This document shows, one piece after another, positions 23,709 through 33,378 of a DNA stretch of 64,000 bases. This stretch comes from Allocoprobacillus sp002160865 (GTDB lineage: Bacteria; Bacillota_I; Bacilli_A; Erysipelotrichales; Coprobacillaceae). The stretch lies in the NCBI RefSeq assembly GCF_042850985.1, contig NZ_AP031415.1, forward strand, positions 2,046,001 through 2,110,000, in the 5' to 3' direction. Within the stretch, counting starts at the first letter, position 1, and every line of letters starts with the position of its first letter. A model generated the notes under the pieces. The model searched no databases. It was not told the DNA's origin and was given only the letters and a program-made list of their open reading frames with translations. A program made the position numbers and the translations under genes.

Positions 23709-24183
23709 CTTCATCATCTCCTAATACCTTTTTTAACATACACCTTGCACGATTAAGCAATGTATAAACTGTATTCACATTTTTATGCAATAGCTTCGCA
23801 ATATCATGAGCTTCATATCCTTCATAATAGTATAAGTAGACAACATCTTTGTATTTAACTGGTAATTGTAGAACAGCTTCTAAAACTTCGTTTATAAAAT
23901 CAGGTGATCTTTCTGGTAAATTTTTAAGAGTCTCTAGAGATTGTGTTTTACTTTTAAAAAAACTCTTTAATAAATCGTGACATTGATTGATTGTGACACG
24001 AATAATCCATGCTTTTTCATGTTCAGTACTTTCAAATCTTTTTCGAGTCAAAGCATATTTTAAAAAAACATTTTGAAATATATCTTCCGTGTCAGCCCAA
24101 TTTTTTAAATGCAGCATACAAATTCTCTTAACTGTATCACCATAGACATCAACAGCATGATTGATTTCATCTTCACTACGCAT
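23701..24183 (-). CDS. ECF-type RNA polymerase sigma factor
   Basis: A 160-residue sigma-70 family protein of the extracytoplasmic function type. Region 2 includes DTEDIFQNVFLKYA and AWIIRVTINQCHD; region 4 includes YKDVVYLYYYEGYEAHDIAKLLHKNVNTVYTLL. It is followed by its anti-sigma gene with an overlap of a few bases, and preceded 18 bases upstream by a His-rich secreted peptide gene. The operon is probably autoregulated. Confidence 0.9.
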   Translation of the reverse strand: MRSEDEINHAVDVYGDTVKRICMLHLKNWADTEDIFQNVFLKYALTRKRFESTEHEKAWIIRVTINQCHDLLKSFFKSKTQSLETLKNLPERSPDFINEVLEAVLQLPVKYKDVVYLYYYEGYEAHDIAKLLHKNVNTVYTLLNRARCMLKKVLGDDEDE

Positions 24184-24201
24184 ACATACCTGCCTTCATG
24201 A

Positions 24202-24480
24202 CTAATGATGTCTTCCATAATGATGAGCCTGTTGATGATGCTGATCATGATGTTCTATCATATGACAGTCAGAGTTTTGATAATGATCACAAATACCTTC
24301 ACCGTTTTCATCAATATAATAACATTGTGCTGAATGGTAAGCATTTGTTTCCTGACTATCAAGACAATCCTGTATGTTTGTATCAAAATGTGTTCTTTCT
24401 TGTGATGAGGCGTAAGTATAACTCATTTTAACTCCCAATACAATAACAACCAATAATATCAAAACAACGATTTTCTTCAT
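24202..24480 (-). CDS. Small secreted His-rich protein, 92 aa
   Basis: An N-terminal signal peptide or anchor (about residues 3-24) is followed by a domain with four Cys and a C-terminal His-rich tail (HHDQHHQQAHHYGRHH). Start ATG 24480 has GGAGGG upstream. It leads the sigma/anti-sigma operon. The His clusters here and in the anti-sigma tail suggest metal binding at the cell surface; this is inference. Confidence 0.7.
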   Translation of the reverse strand: MKKIVVLILLVVIVLGVKMSYTYASSQERTHFDTNIQDCLDSQETNAYHSAQCYYIDENGEGICDHYQNSDCHMIEHHDQHHQQAHHYGRHH

Positions 24481-24537
24481 TCTGTTTCCCTCCTATTCAT
24501 TATCAATACGATTGAACACAACAGAATCATTCATTAT

Positions 24538-24948
24538 TTATAAAATTTTTTTCATATGAATATGAGGACAAAATTCATCAAGATATTCTTCACCATAAGC
24601 AACATACCCATTCTTTTCATAAAACGCTTTCGCATTGACTTGAGCTGAAAGCATTGCTTCTAAATATCCCAGTTCTCTGGCTTTCTTTTCTAATTCGTGA
24701 AGTATATAACTTCCAAGATGCTTATGCCTTTTTTCTTTAATCACTGCAATTCTACCAAAAATCACAACACCATTTTCATCATACATACGTGCACAGCCAA
24801 TAGGCGTATGATAATCATAAATCACTAAATGCCAACTTCTTGCATCAATATCATCAAATTCATTTTGAAAGCCTTGTTCTTCAACAAAAACCTGTTCTCT
24901 AATCATTTTTGCTTCTACAGGAAGCACATTAAAAAATTGATAATTCAT
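24538..24948 (-). CDS. GNAT family N-acetyltransferase
   Basis: 136 residues, single GNAT domain (ElaA-like). The acetyl-CoA loop appears as IAVIKEKRHKHLGSYIL, with the later strand and helix AKAFYEKNGYVAYGEEY. The substrate cannot be told. Its start overlaps the 3' end of the HD-domain gene by 20 bases, so both are co-transcribed. Confidence 0.85.
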   Translation of the reverse strand: MNYQFFNVLPVEAKMIREQVFVEEQGFQNEFDDIDARSWHLVIYDYHTPIGCARMYDENGVVIFGRIAVIKEKRHKHLGSYILHELEKKARELGYLEAMLSAQVNAKAFYEKNGYVAYGEEYLDEFCPHIHMKKIL

Positions 24949-26194
24949 CTTTTATCTCCTTTGGAAAAAATACTTTTTGATCTGATTTAAAACGTTTAGA
25001 ATTCAAAATAGCGGACACAATCTCTGATTTCATAGGTAAAGGAGAAAGAGATCCTTCACTATCCAAAATCTCAATTTCACTTAATTCTCCACTTTCTCCA
25101 TAATGTAAATAAGGAATCTGTTTTTGATTATCACTAACAATATAATAATCTGGATGATACCCCTTATCTTTAGCAATATCTTTTATCCGTTTTAAATCAT
25201 CAAGATTTTTGAGTTGCATATATTTAAACAAATGACGATTTAAAAATCGTGATGCTAAATCACTCAAAATAAAATCTTTTTCATGTCTAAATTCTTTAAA
25301 ATAATACAAGACAACAGCTTCATCTAAATCAACAAAATCTTGCACCTGAACACGATTTTCCAACATTGGAATAAGATAGTCAAGCTGTGTTTGAAAATCA
25401 TAACCCTCTCGATATATATCTTTAACTCTTTGAAAAACACATTGTAGAAGATGTTCATAACTACGTGCTGTTGGATGATAATAAACCTGCCAATACATGT
25501 GATATCTGGCAAGAATATAATTTTCAATAGCTTGAACCCCAGATTCTTTATAAACAATTTTACCATCTCGAATACGCATTGTTCGTAAAATACGTGACAT
25601 ATCAAAGTGTCCATAAGTTGTACCACTCATATAAGAATCTCTTAGCAAATAGTCCATACGATCAGCATCCAGCTGACTTGAAACCATTTGGATTAAAATA
25701 TGGTGAGGATGTGTATGCTGAATAATGGAAGCAACATCTTGGGGAAGTTTTTCATAAAAAGAGGATAGAATATGATGAACCTCACTGTCTTCTAAAATCA
25801 TTTTCACTGTCATATCTTCATGATTTCCACCAAAAACACCCTCGAAAGAATGAGAAAAGGGACCATGTCCAATATCATGTAATAATCCTGCACACATCAC
25901 ACAAAGTTTATCATAATCATTTAAAGCATTGCTTAAACATTCTGTTTCCAACATACGTCGAACAACTTGATAAACCCCTAAAGAATGAACAAAACGTGAA
26001 TGTTCAGCACTTTGAAAAACTTGATAAGTTCCACCTAATTGTTTAATTCTACGTAAACGTTGCATTTCTTGAGAATTAATCAAACGCCAAATAATTAAAT
26101 GATCAACATGAATATAATCATGTATCGCATCTCTAATAACCCTTTTTTCATTCAATTCAATAGATTTCAAAGAAAAATTTTCTGGAAAACCCAT
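24929..26194 (-). CDS. HD-domain phosphohydrolase (YwfO/dGTPase-like)
   Basis: 421 residues. The HD superfamily metal ligands are visible: the first His in SRFVHSLGVYQV, the HD pair in LLHDIGHGPFSHS and a distal Asp in SQLDADRMDYL. The DRMDYLLRDS element is typical of the SAMHD1/YwfO branch that hydrolyses (d)NTPs or (p)ppGpp-like nucleotides. It is first in a two-gene operon with the acetyltransferase. Confidence 0.87.
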   Translation of the reverse strand: MGFPENFSLKSIELNEKRVIRDAIHDYIHVDHLIIWRLINSQEMQRLRRIKQLGGTYQVFQSAEHSRFVHSLGVYQVVRRMLETECLSNALNDYDKLCVMCAGLLHDIGHGPFSHSFEGVFGGNHEDMTVKMILEDSEVHHILSSFYEKLPQDVASIIQHTHPHHILIQMVSSQLDADRMDYLLRDSYMSGTTYGHFDMSRILRTMRIRDGKIVYKESGVQAIENYILARYHMYWQVYYHPTARSYEHLLQCVFQRVKDIYREGYDFQTQLDYLIPMLENRVQVQDFVDLDEAVVLYYFKEFRHEKDFILSDLASRFLNRHLFKYMQLKNLDDLKRIKDIAKDKGYHPDYYIVSDNQKQIPYLHYGESGELSEIEILDSEGSLSPLPMKSEIVSAILNSKRFKSDQKVFFPKEIKDELSIF

Positions 26195-26315
26195 AATCTC
26201 ACCTTCTTTTTATTATTTTACCAAAATATTACTCATAAAGTCTACAATATCCCACCATAGACATTGTTTTTATCAATATTCAGGTATATAATAACTACGT
26301 AAGGAGGAATAAAAA

Positions 26316-26834
26316 ATGTTGAATCAAAAAGTTGCTGATTTACTAAATGATCAAATTAACAAAGAAATGTATTCTGCTTATTTATATTTAGATTTTGCAA
26401 ATTTCTATGCTTACAAAGGATTGAATGGTTATGCTAACTGGTATAATATCCAAGCCAAAGAAGAAATGGACCATGCGATTGGTATTCTACAATATCTACA
26501 AGATAATGATTATCAAGTCACACTTCAAGCTATTGATAAACCAGATAAAGAATTAAAACATCTTGATGATCCATTAAAATATGGTTTAGAACATGAACAA
26601 TATGTCACAAGCCTTATCCATAACATCTATGATGCAGCACATGAAATCAAAGACTATCGTACAATGAAGTTTTTAGACTGGTATGTTTCTGAACAAGGTG
26701 AAGAAGAAAAGAATGCCTCTGATTTACTTTCTCAATTTGAATTATTTGGGCATGATCCTAAATCACTTTATTCATTAAATAACGAACTGGCTCAAAGAAC
26801 ATATACACAAGCATCTATTTTAAATGCTGATTAA
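26316..26834 (+). CDS. ftnA: Ferritin
   Basis: 172 residues with the non-haem bacterial ferritin fold. The ferroxidase ligands are at E17, E50 and H53 (KEEMDHA), with further acidic residues in SEQGEEEKN. It oxidises and stores iron in a 24-mer shell in the cytosol. AAGGAGG precedes ATG 26316. A short terminator follows at once. Confidence 0.95.
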   Translation: MLNQKVADLLNDQINKEMYSAYLYLDFANFYAYKGLNGYANWYNIQAKEEMDHAIGILQYLQDNDYQVTLQAIDKPDKELKHLDDPLKYGLEHEQYVTSLIHNIYDAAHEIKDYRTMKFLDWYVSEQGEEEKNASDLLSQFELFGHDPKSLYSLNNELAQRTYTQASILNAD

Positions 26835-26855
26835 AGACCGAAAGGTCTTTTTTTT
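26833..26855 (+). terminator. Terminator of ferritin gene
   Basis: AAAGACC-GAAA-GGTCTTT with a T-run; the stem has a GAAA tetraloop. Confidence 0.9.
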
Positions 26856-26896
26856 CATAGAAAGTTTGTTTATAATAGGATTTGAGGAGGAAGACT

Positions 26897-27709
26897 ATGT
26901 ATACAAAAATTAATGAAGCTTATGAATATATTCATTCACGCTATGATGGAAAAATTGATATTGCGATTATCTTAGGATCAGGTTTAGGACCACTAGCTGA
27001 TGAAATTGAAAATCCTATAATCATTGATTATCAGGATATTCCCCATTTCCCTGTTTCTACAATTCCCGGTCATGAAGGAAAACTTTATATTGGAACAATT
27101 GCCAATAAAACAGTGTGTGCCATGAAGGGACGTTTTCATTATTATGAAGGACATGATATGGACATTGTAACGCTACCTATTCGTGTATTTGCGAAACTTG
27201 GTATTCCTTATTTATTTGTCACAAATGCCTGTGGGGGAATTAGAGATGATCTCAATCCCGGTCAGATTACTTTAATTTCTGATCATATTGGATTTATGGC
27301 TCCTAGCCCATTACGTGGTCCTAATTTAGATGAATTTGGTCCTCGCTTTAAAGATATGACAGAAGTCTATTCAAAACAATTACAGGAAATTGCTAAAAAT
27401 GCTGCAAAGAAAACAAATGTTTCTCTTAAAGAAGGCGTTTATTGTTTCTTTAAAGGTCCAATGTTTGAAACACCAGCTGAAATTCGTGCATTAAAAGCAA
27501 TAGGAGCAGACATGGTGGGTATGTCAACAGTTCCTGAAGCTATTGTTGCCAGACATTCAGGTATGACAACACTTGGTATTTCACTTGTCACAAATAAAGC
27601 TGCCGGTTTAGGTCAGAGTGAACTCAATCATCAAGAAGTGATGGAAGCTGCTGATCAGGCAGAAGTGAATCTTGTTAAACTTGTCAAACAAATTATTCAA
27701 GATATGTAA
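26897..27709 (+). CDS. punA: Purine-nucleoside phosphorylase
   Basis: 270 residues from ATG 26897 (GAGGAGG upstream). Trimeric PNP family signatures are GSGLGPLADEIE at the N-terminus, a phosphate-binding PGHEGKLYIG, TNACGG in the middle and the substrate loop GPMFETPAEIRALKAIGAD. It cleaves guanosine or inosine with phosphate for purine salvage. Confidence 0.95.
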   Translation: MYTKINEAYEYIHSRYDGKIDIAIILGSGLGPLADEIENPIIIDYQDIPHFPVSTIPGHEGKLYIGTIANKTVCAMKGRFHYYEGHDMDIVTLPIRVFAKLGIPYLFVTNACGGIRDDLNPGQITLISDHIGFMAPSPLRGPNLDEFGPRFKDMTEVYSKQLQEIAKNAAKKTNVSLKEGVYCFFKGPMFETPAEIRALKAIGADMVGMSTVPEAIVARHSGMTTLGISLVTNKAAGLGQSELNHQEVMEAADQAEVNLVKLVKQIIQDM

Positions 27710-27735
27710 AAGATGAGCCTCAACTCATCTTTTTT
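27708..27735. terminator. Bidirectional terminator between punA and the epimerase gene
   Basis: AAAAGATGAG and CTCATCTTTT form a perfect inverted repeat between two convergent genes, with A- and T-runs on both sides. Confidence 0.9.
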
Positions 27736-28636
27736 CATTGGAACTATAAACAGGATAGAAAGCCTGATATGTTTTTCTAAGACCTCTTTTTAATGGTGTA
27801 TATTGAAGATGGAGCTGCTTGGCAATTTTTTGACCATTATAATATTCCATTTCTTCTAAAAACAAAGGGAATGGAAGTGGATAATGAAGCTGAATCGCTT
27901 CTTCAATAGAATGATTTTCTATTTTTAAGTCTGGCTGACATGTTAGAAGAATTTGATTCATCATTGAATAAGTCACTTCTTCTTCATTGACAACATTATA
28001 TATTTCATTATAAGCTCTTTTTTCAACAACTTTTTCAATAGCGTTCACAACATCTTCCACATAAACCATTTGAAAAGGCAATGTGGCATCATGTAATGAA
28101 AACAATGGTAAACCTTTCACGACTCTTTCAATCAATAAAGACTCTCTAGGTGCATAGTTAAAAGGTCCATAAATTTGACCTGGTCTTAAAATAGTATAAG
28201 GTATTTGATACTCTTTTGATAAATGCACCAATTCTTGTTCAAGTTGAACTTTACCTGTAATATAAGCCCCTGCATCACCTTCAAATTGACGTGTTTCTAA
28301 TGGATGATTCTCTGTTTTACAAACACCTGTTTGACGCTTGTAAACATCAACTGTACTGATAAATACATAATGATGAATACGTCCATTCAAAGCTTTTATG
28401 ACCGTTTGTATATCACCTGATTGATAAGCACAAAAATCAATCACAGCATCATATTCTTCATAAGGAAGCTGCTGCCATGCCTTCATATCATGACGATCAA
28501 AAAAATATTCAGTCACATGATAATCTTTCATTGAATAATGACCACGATTGATAAGTGTGCAGTCCCATTGTTTTGAAAAATGCATGGTACAAAGACGTCC
28601 TAAAAAATAGCTTCCACCAATCATTAATACTTTCAT
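27725..28636 (-). CDS. NAD-dependent epimerase/dehydratase (SDR)
   Basis: About 303 residues from ATG 28636 (AAGGTGGG upstream). An extended SDR with an N-terminal Rossmann motif MIGGSYFLGRLC and the strand VYVEDVVNAI later on. The usual YxxxK is not obvious; the segment is AYITGKVQLE, in which Tyr and Lys are four apart. This is the branch related to chloroplast RNA-binding-type SDRs in which catalysis is uncertain. Substrate unknown. Confidence 0.75.
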   Translation of the reverse strand: MKVLMIGGSYFLGRLCTMHFSKQWDCTLINRGHYSMKDYHVTEYFFDRHDMKAWQQLPYEEYDAVIDFCAYQSGDIQTVIKALNGRIHHYVFISTVDVYKRQTGVCKTENHPLETRQFEGDAGAYITGKVQLEQELVHLSKEYQIPYTILRPGQIYGPFNYAPRESLLIERVVKGLPLFSLHDATLPFQMVYVEDVVNAIEKVVEKRAYNEIYNVVNEEEVTYSMMNQILLTCQPDLKIENHSIEEAIQLHYPLPFPLFLEEMEYYNGQKIAKQLHLQYTPLKRGLRKTYQAFYPVYSSNEKR

Positions 28637-28695
28637 TTCAATCCCACCTTTTTGATTATTATATAAAAAAACCATTGTAGGCACAACTCATATGC

Positions 28696-29502
28696 CTATA
28701 ATGGTAAATCACGTTTTTGAAATATCCACTGTCCTAAAACAATAACAATCCCAGAACACAGCAATAAAACAAATATATAAAGCCATGATTGACCATCACC
28801 AGTGGATAACAGTTGTGGATCAAACAATGATAATGGTGTCAAATAATGCAGAATTTCCAGTTGATCACCAACTTGTGACAACATCCAGATCATGATAAAA
28901 AGAATATTAATACCTGCACCTATACCTATAGAAAGTCTGGCTTCATTAAATATCAACGCTGATAAATAACATAAACTTCCTAAAAAATATTGCAGAGCTA
29001 ACAATCCTATATTGACATATAAAAAATGAATGATGTCTAAACTTTCTTCACTCACCATCAAAAATGACAACAAAACAATTAATACAAAAGTATACATAAC
29101 AACAATCAACATAGCTGTCAATAAAACAAGATATTGTGTCATAACAATTTTTCTTCGACCTATCGGTGTAGATAATAGATAAGCCATTGAACCATGATCA
29201 ATATATTTTCCCATCAAACGATAACACAGTATCACATTTAATAAAAACGGAAAAATAATAAGCAAAAAGCCATATAAATAATTCGTAATAAAGTCTATCA
29301 ATGAAGATGACACATTCATCATTCCAAAAGCCGCAAATATTTCTGGCATTGACTTAGCTAAAACCTGTAAACTGCTATTCATATTTGGATCATACATAGA
29401 AATGATAATAGTGGCATACATAGTGATAATCATGAGAAAAAGAAAGATTAATGGAAAATTTGTACGTAATTCTTTTCGATATAAAACACCGGACATTTTC
29501 AT
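28696..29502 (-). CDS. ABC-2 type transporter permease
   Basis: About 268 residues with six membrane helices and a large loop after the first one, the ABC-2 permease layout. The start overlaps the ATPase stop (ATGA). With the ATPase it forms an exporter of unknown substrate, similar to bacteriocin- or drug-export pairs. Confidence 0.85.
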   Translation of the reverse strand: MKMSGVLYRKELRTNFPLIFLFLMIITMYATIIISMYDPNMNSSLQVLAKSMPEIFAAFGMMNVSSSLIDFITNYLYGFLLIIFPFLLNVILCYRLMGKYIDHGSMAYLLSTPIGRRKIVMTQYLVLLTAMLIVVMYTFVLIVLLSFLMVSEESLDIIHFLYVNIGLLALQYFLGSLCYLSALIFNEARLSIGIGAGINILFIMIWMLSQVGDQLEILHYLTPLSLFDPQLLSTGDGQSWLYIFVLLLCSGIVIVLGQWIFQKRDLPL

Positions 29503-30371
29503 CACTCTCCATAATATTGTAAAAAGATTTCTTCTAATGATTGTGGTTGTACATTAAAATCATCAATCGTATAACTTGATAATTCTTTAATCAATTGGTC
29601 GGGACTTCCTTTGACAAGTAATGAAACAGTTTGCTGATGTCTTTTAGCATCAGGATGTTGATACATAAACTTTTCCATTTCTAATAGAGAATGAAATTGT
29701 ATCTCATAATGCTTATAACGATGATGCTTTAAATGTTCCATATCTTCAATTGCCACAACTTGACCTTCTTTAATAATCACAACGCGATTACATACATTTT
29801 CTATTTCCTCAAAAATATGAGAAGACATAAAAACCGTTTTTCCTTGTTGTTTTGCTTTCTTCATTAATTCTATAAATTTCATTTGCATCAAAGGATCTAA
29901 TCCACTCGTAGGTTCATCTAAAATCAAAATAGCTGGATCATGCATCAATGCAATGACTAAGCCTATTTTTTGTTTCATTCCTTTAGACATTCTTTTGATT
30001 TGCCCTTGTGCATTGAGTTCTAAAAAATTAATTAGCCAATGAGCATAACTTAAATCATGAATACCTTTAAGTTTAGCAATCAAATGAATAAAATTCATTC
30101 CTGTCATATCATCCATAAAAGCAATCTCACCGGGTAAGTAACCCACATTTTGTTGAATAAAAGCAGCCTCTTGAAAACAATCTTTTCCTTGAATTTGAAC
30201 AGTTCCCTGATCTGGTTTGATAAATCCCATCAAATGCCTAATGATAGTTGTTTTCCCACTTCCATTTGGACCTAAAATTCCCAATATTTCCCCTTTATGA
30301 ATCTGGAAACTCATATCAAATACACCTCTATGATTTCCATAATCTTTGGTCAGATGACATATCTCAATCAT
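29502..30371 (-). CDS. ABC transporter ATP-binding protein
   Basis: About 289 residues from ATG 30371 (AAGGGG upstream). Walker A GPNGSGKTT, signature MSKGMKQK and Walker B LILDEPTSG are all present, with a C-terminal extension typical of ABC-2 export ATPases. It is coupled to the permease gene by overlap. Confidence 0.92.
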   Translation of the reverse strand: MIEICHLTKDYGNHRGVFDMSFQIHKGEILGILGPNGSGKTTIIRHLMGFIKPDQGTVQIQGKDCFQEAAFIQQNVGYLPGEIAFMDDMTGMNFIHLIAKLKGIHDLSYAHWLINFLELNAQGQIKRMSKGMKQKIGLVIALMHDPAILILDEPTSGLDPLMQMKFIELMKKAKQQGKTVFMSSHIFEEIENVCNRVVIIKEGQVVAIEDMEHLKHHRYKHYEIQFHSLLEMEKFMYQHPDAKRHQQTVSLLVKGSPDQLIKELSSYTIDDFNVQPQSLEEIFLQYYGE

Positions 30372-30449
30372 ATTTCCCCTTCTTTCTTTATACTCCATAT
30401 TATAACGTACATTCATAATGAAATAAATGTATTTCTTCTCAAATGAAAA

Positions 30450-30475
30450 AACTGCAATGATTCAACATTACAGTT
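30450..30475 (-). terminator. Terminator of the DUF2383-like gene
   Basis: AACTGCAATG (30450-30459) with CATTACAGTT (30466-30475); on the minus strand a T-run follows. Confidence 0.7.
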
Positions 30476-30479
30476 TATC

Positions 30480-30887
30480 TTAAAGAAATGGTTTTAATTC
30501 ATCAATATATTTTTGAGAAATATCTTCAAATTCATCAATATATTGTTTCACCTTTAAATCAACATGCTTTTCTTTGTTTAATAAATGTGTCATTGTCATA
30601 ACCGACTGATTGCTTCCTTCTATTAACATTTTCACAATTTTATGATCATCACTCATCAATGTTTTCATTTCAATCATAGACTCCAACATGATTTTGTTTT
30701 TAATATGGTCTTCAGCCAAAGCAAAATCACGTGTCAACTTATTTTTCAAATCACCATAAGCTTTCCTTTGATGTAAAACAATATCTCTCAATTGTGTATT
30801 TTCAATTTTATCAATCAAATGATCAATAGCTACCAGTCCCATATTTAAACCATTCAATAATTCTTCAATACATGTTTCTTCATTCAT
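30480..30887 (-). CDS. DUF2383-like ferritin-fold protein
   Basis: About 135 residues, entirely helical with heptad-like spacing, consistent with a four-helix bundle of the DUF2383/PA2169 ferritin-like group. Start ATG 30887 has GGGTGA upstream. Function unknown; distant relatives are linked to sporulation or stress. It is followed by its own terminator. Confidence 0.6.
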   Translation of the reverse strand: MNEETCIEELLNGLNMGLVAIDHLIDKIENTQLRDIVLHQRKAYGDLKNKLTRDFALAEDHIKNKIMLESMIEMKTLMSDDHKIVKMLIEGSNQSVMTMTHLLNKEKHVDLKVKQYIDEFEDISQKYIDELKPFL

Positions 30888-30917
30888 TTTTATCACCCAT
30901 ATAAGTATGAACCAACT

Positions 30918-32021
30918 TTACAGATTTATACACTTCAATTCAATCCATCCCACTTCTCCTTGATGAATCACATAGGCATATTGATCATAAATACCAACAA
31001 CTTTCACCAGATCGCCTTTTTTAGCTGAAATAAAGTAATCAGTATAATCATCTAAACAATATGTATGATTTTCTCTTGAATATAAAAATTCATTTTTAAT
31101 TTTCAAGTATTGATTTGTATCTTTTTGATAACAATCATTAAATTGTTCTCCATGTTTAATGATTTCTACTTCAAAATAAGGATATGCTATTTTATGTTTT
31201 GTTTTATTGATAGAATCAATATCATATAAAACTTCATGACAAGGTAAAGGTTGAACATAATCCTGTGAATAATGAATGACACCGTCTTGCGATTCAATGA
31301 TAAGAGCATTGAGCTGTGAGATAGACTTGACACCTGTTCCTCCATCAACACAAATGATACGTTTATCTTCATCAATGATCACATCATTACATATTTGATC
31401 TGGATAGTAATTAGATGTTGGTAAATGTCCCACAACAACCACTTCATCTAAAAGATGACCTTGATGATAAAAATATTTCATCTCTAACAATGAAGATAAA
31501 GAACTCTTTTTGTAATCTTTTCTCTTTTCAACTCCCGCATGAACAAACAAAAACTGATTCCATTTGAGAGTTACCGGTAAATGAGAGATAAAAGCCAATT
31601 CATCATGCAGATAATCAGCAATTTGTTTTTGAACTCCTAACATTGTTTCATGTCCATTATCTAAATGTAGACGATGATAGACTTCACGTATACAACCATT
31701 GCTGGAAACACGTTTCAGATATCCTGGAATCTGATTGGCTAGTTCTGGCACCGTCAACAAAGCATCTAATGCCCACTCACAATTTCCCATTAATATAAAA
31801 ACACGCTCTCTTTGTGCAAGTTCTTCAATAAAATGAATGGTATCAATAACCTGGTCTCCTTTTTCTACAAAATCCCCTAGAATAACAAGGTAATCATCAG
31901 GTGTATATCTCACTTTTTTCAATAAAGCCTTAAATCTATCTAAATGTCCATGAATATCACTAATAACAATTAATCTATAATCTCCTTTAATCTTTTTAAC
32001 CACATGTTTTGGTGTAATCAT
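30918..32021 (-). CDS. PPP-type metallophosphatase with C-terminal SH3-like domain
   Basis: 367 residues. The calcineurin-like metal ligands appear in order: ISDIHGH, LGDFVEKG, MGNCEW, VHAGVE and VGHLPTS. The core resembles bacterial serine/threonine phosphatases or Ap4A hydrolases. The last 60 residues (SAKKGDLVKVVGIYDQYAYVIHQGEVGWIEL) look like an SH3-type beta-barrel, an unusual addition for a cytosolic phosphatase. Confidence 0.82.
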   Translation of the reverse strand: MITPKHVVKKIKGDYRLIVISDIHGHLDRFKALLKKVRYTPDDYLVILGDFVEKGDQVIDTIHFIEELAQRERVFILMGNCEWALDALLTVPELANQIPGYLKRVSSNGCIREVYHRLHLDNGHETMLGVQKQIADYLHDELAFISHLPVTLKWNQFLFVHAGVEKRKDYKKSSLSSLLEMKYFYHQGHLLDEVVVVGHLPTSNYYPDQICNDVIIDEDKRIICVDGGTGVKSISQLNALIIESQDGVIHYSQDYVQPLPCHEVLYDIDSINKTKHKIAYPYFEVEIIKHGEQFNDCYQKDTNQYLKIKNEFLYSRENHTYCLDDYTDYFISAKKGDLVKVVGIYDQYAYVIHQGEVGWIELKCINL

Positions 32022-32227
32022 GTCATCACCTCACCTTACCATTCTATTTTAACATAATTCATATAAAAAGAAATTGAAATCATATGATTTCCTATGCTGT
32101 ATTTATAAACTATTCACACCCAAAAATATGCTTACAGAAAACATTATGTTGTAATATGATTGAAAGTTGTATCATAAAAAGAAATTTCTCTTCTTTTTGC
32201 GTATATATAATTGAGAAGGATATTTTT

Positions 32228-32587
32228 ATGATTCATTTTGATAATCTGTTTGATATTCGCATTAAGCATTATTTTTATCACTTTGACCATCTTGTAGACT
32301 AACTTAATGTCATCCTCTTTGATGCTTCTCTCCTTATCAAGGACAATCAAAATCTGATCAAGAGTGAAGGTATCATCACAACACTTATGAAACTACTGAC
32401 ACAAAAGCTTGACCAATTATCTAACGAGACAGTTAACCAAATCCAATCAAGCAACACACAACAGCTAAATAATCTGACAGTACATATTTTTGATATTGAA
32501 AATGAACAAGATATTGTAAAAATATTAAAAATACATATCGTACATGTTAAAAAAGCTATATCTGATGTTGATATGATAACCTCCTAG
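32228..32587 (+). pseudogene. Decayed Rpn/DUF4351 nuclease-transposase remnant
   Basis: In one frame from ATG 32228, interrupted by TAA at 32300, the sequence reads HFDNLFDIRIKHYFYHFD, stop, then LNVILFDASLLIKDNQN and KLLTQKLDQLSNETVNQIQS. This is the end of an Rpn-type nuclease plus a DUF4351-like C-terminal domain. The N-terminal nuclease domain is gone. The rest of 32,022-32,227 is AT-rich with nothing recognised. The IS3 element begins at its 3' edge. Confidence 0.65.
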
Positions 32588-32631
32588 TAGACAGTGTAAA
32601 TAATTAAACACTGATACGGGAGGTTTTTATA

Positions 32632-33378
32632 TTGGGAAGAAAAAGCAAATATTCTAAAGAACTAAAAATAGAAATATGTAAACGTTATTTGAATGGTGAA
32701 GGTTCTACTTATTCATTAGCTGATGAAATCGGCACAAATAATATGGTTGTTTATAGATGGGTTAAAAAATACAATGCTTTTGGTGAATCAGCTTTTGATG
32801 ATTTAAAATCAAATAATGCATATACTAAAACATTTAAACGGATGGTTGTAGATGCTTATTTAAACGGCGAAGGTTCATTAGATGATCTGGCAATAAAATA
32901 TAATATTTCTTCTAATAGCACTATCATAAAGTGGATAAAAGATTATAATAGTCATATGGAATTGAAGGATTACATTCCTGGAGGAGAAGATATCTATATG
33001 GCGAAAAGCAGAAAAGTAAATAAAGAAGAACGTATTGAAATTGTAAAGTATTGTCTTGAACATGATTTGGACTATAAGACAACAGCTAAGGTATTTGAAA
33101 CAACTTACGCTAATGTCTTTAATTGGGTCAAGAAGTATAAGGAAAAAGGCGAAGATGGTTTAGGTGATAGACGTGGACATCATAAAGCTGATGAAGAAGT
33201 TGATGAAATGACTTTATTAAAACGACAGCTCAAACAAAAGGAATATGAACTTGAAATGGCACTATTGGAGGTAAGAATGTTAAAAAAATTGGACGAGATA
33301 GAAAGAAGGCGATATACAGAGAAAGCAAATATGAAGAAGAATATGAAGCAATCAAAGAAATTAGCGAAGAAGAAGTAG
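32632..33378 (+). CDS. IS3-family OrfA
   Basis: 248 residues from TTG 32632 (GGGAGG upstream). Three helix-turn-helix blocks (near residues 8-45, 60-95 and 120-160, each with a VxxWVKKY-type recognition end) are followed by a leucine-zipper region. It is the DNA-binding protein of the element. At TTA AAA AAA TTG (33280-33291) the zero frame contains A AAA AAA, the -1 slip site that makes the OrfAB transposase. Confidence 0.9.
   Translation: MGRKSKYSKELKIEICKRYLNGEGSTYSLADEIGTNNMVVYRWVKKYNAFGESAFDDLKSNNAYTKTFKRMVVDAYLNGEGSLDDLAIKYNISSNSTIIKWIKDYNSHMELKDYIPGGEDIYMAKSRKVNKEERIEIVKYCLEHDLDYKTTAKVFETTYANVFNWVKKYKEKGEDGLGDRRGHHKADEEVDEMTLLKRQLKQKEYELEMALLEVRMLKKLDEIERRRYTEKANMKKNMKQSKKLAKKK
33282..33288 (+). 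promoter_or_regulatory. Programmed -1 frameshift site of the IS
   Basis: A AAA AAA in the orfA register. After a -1 slip reading resumes at ATT GGA CGA in the orfB frame, giving the typical OrfB start KKIGRDRKKA. Fusion length is about 561 residues. Confidence 0.8.

Noticed and set aside
32084..32350. Short frames on both strands in the gap before the IS
   Set aside because: They are out of register with the Rpn/DUF4351 remnant and lack ribosome sites.
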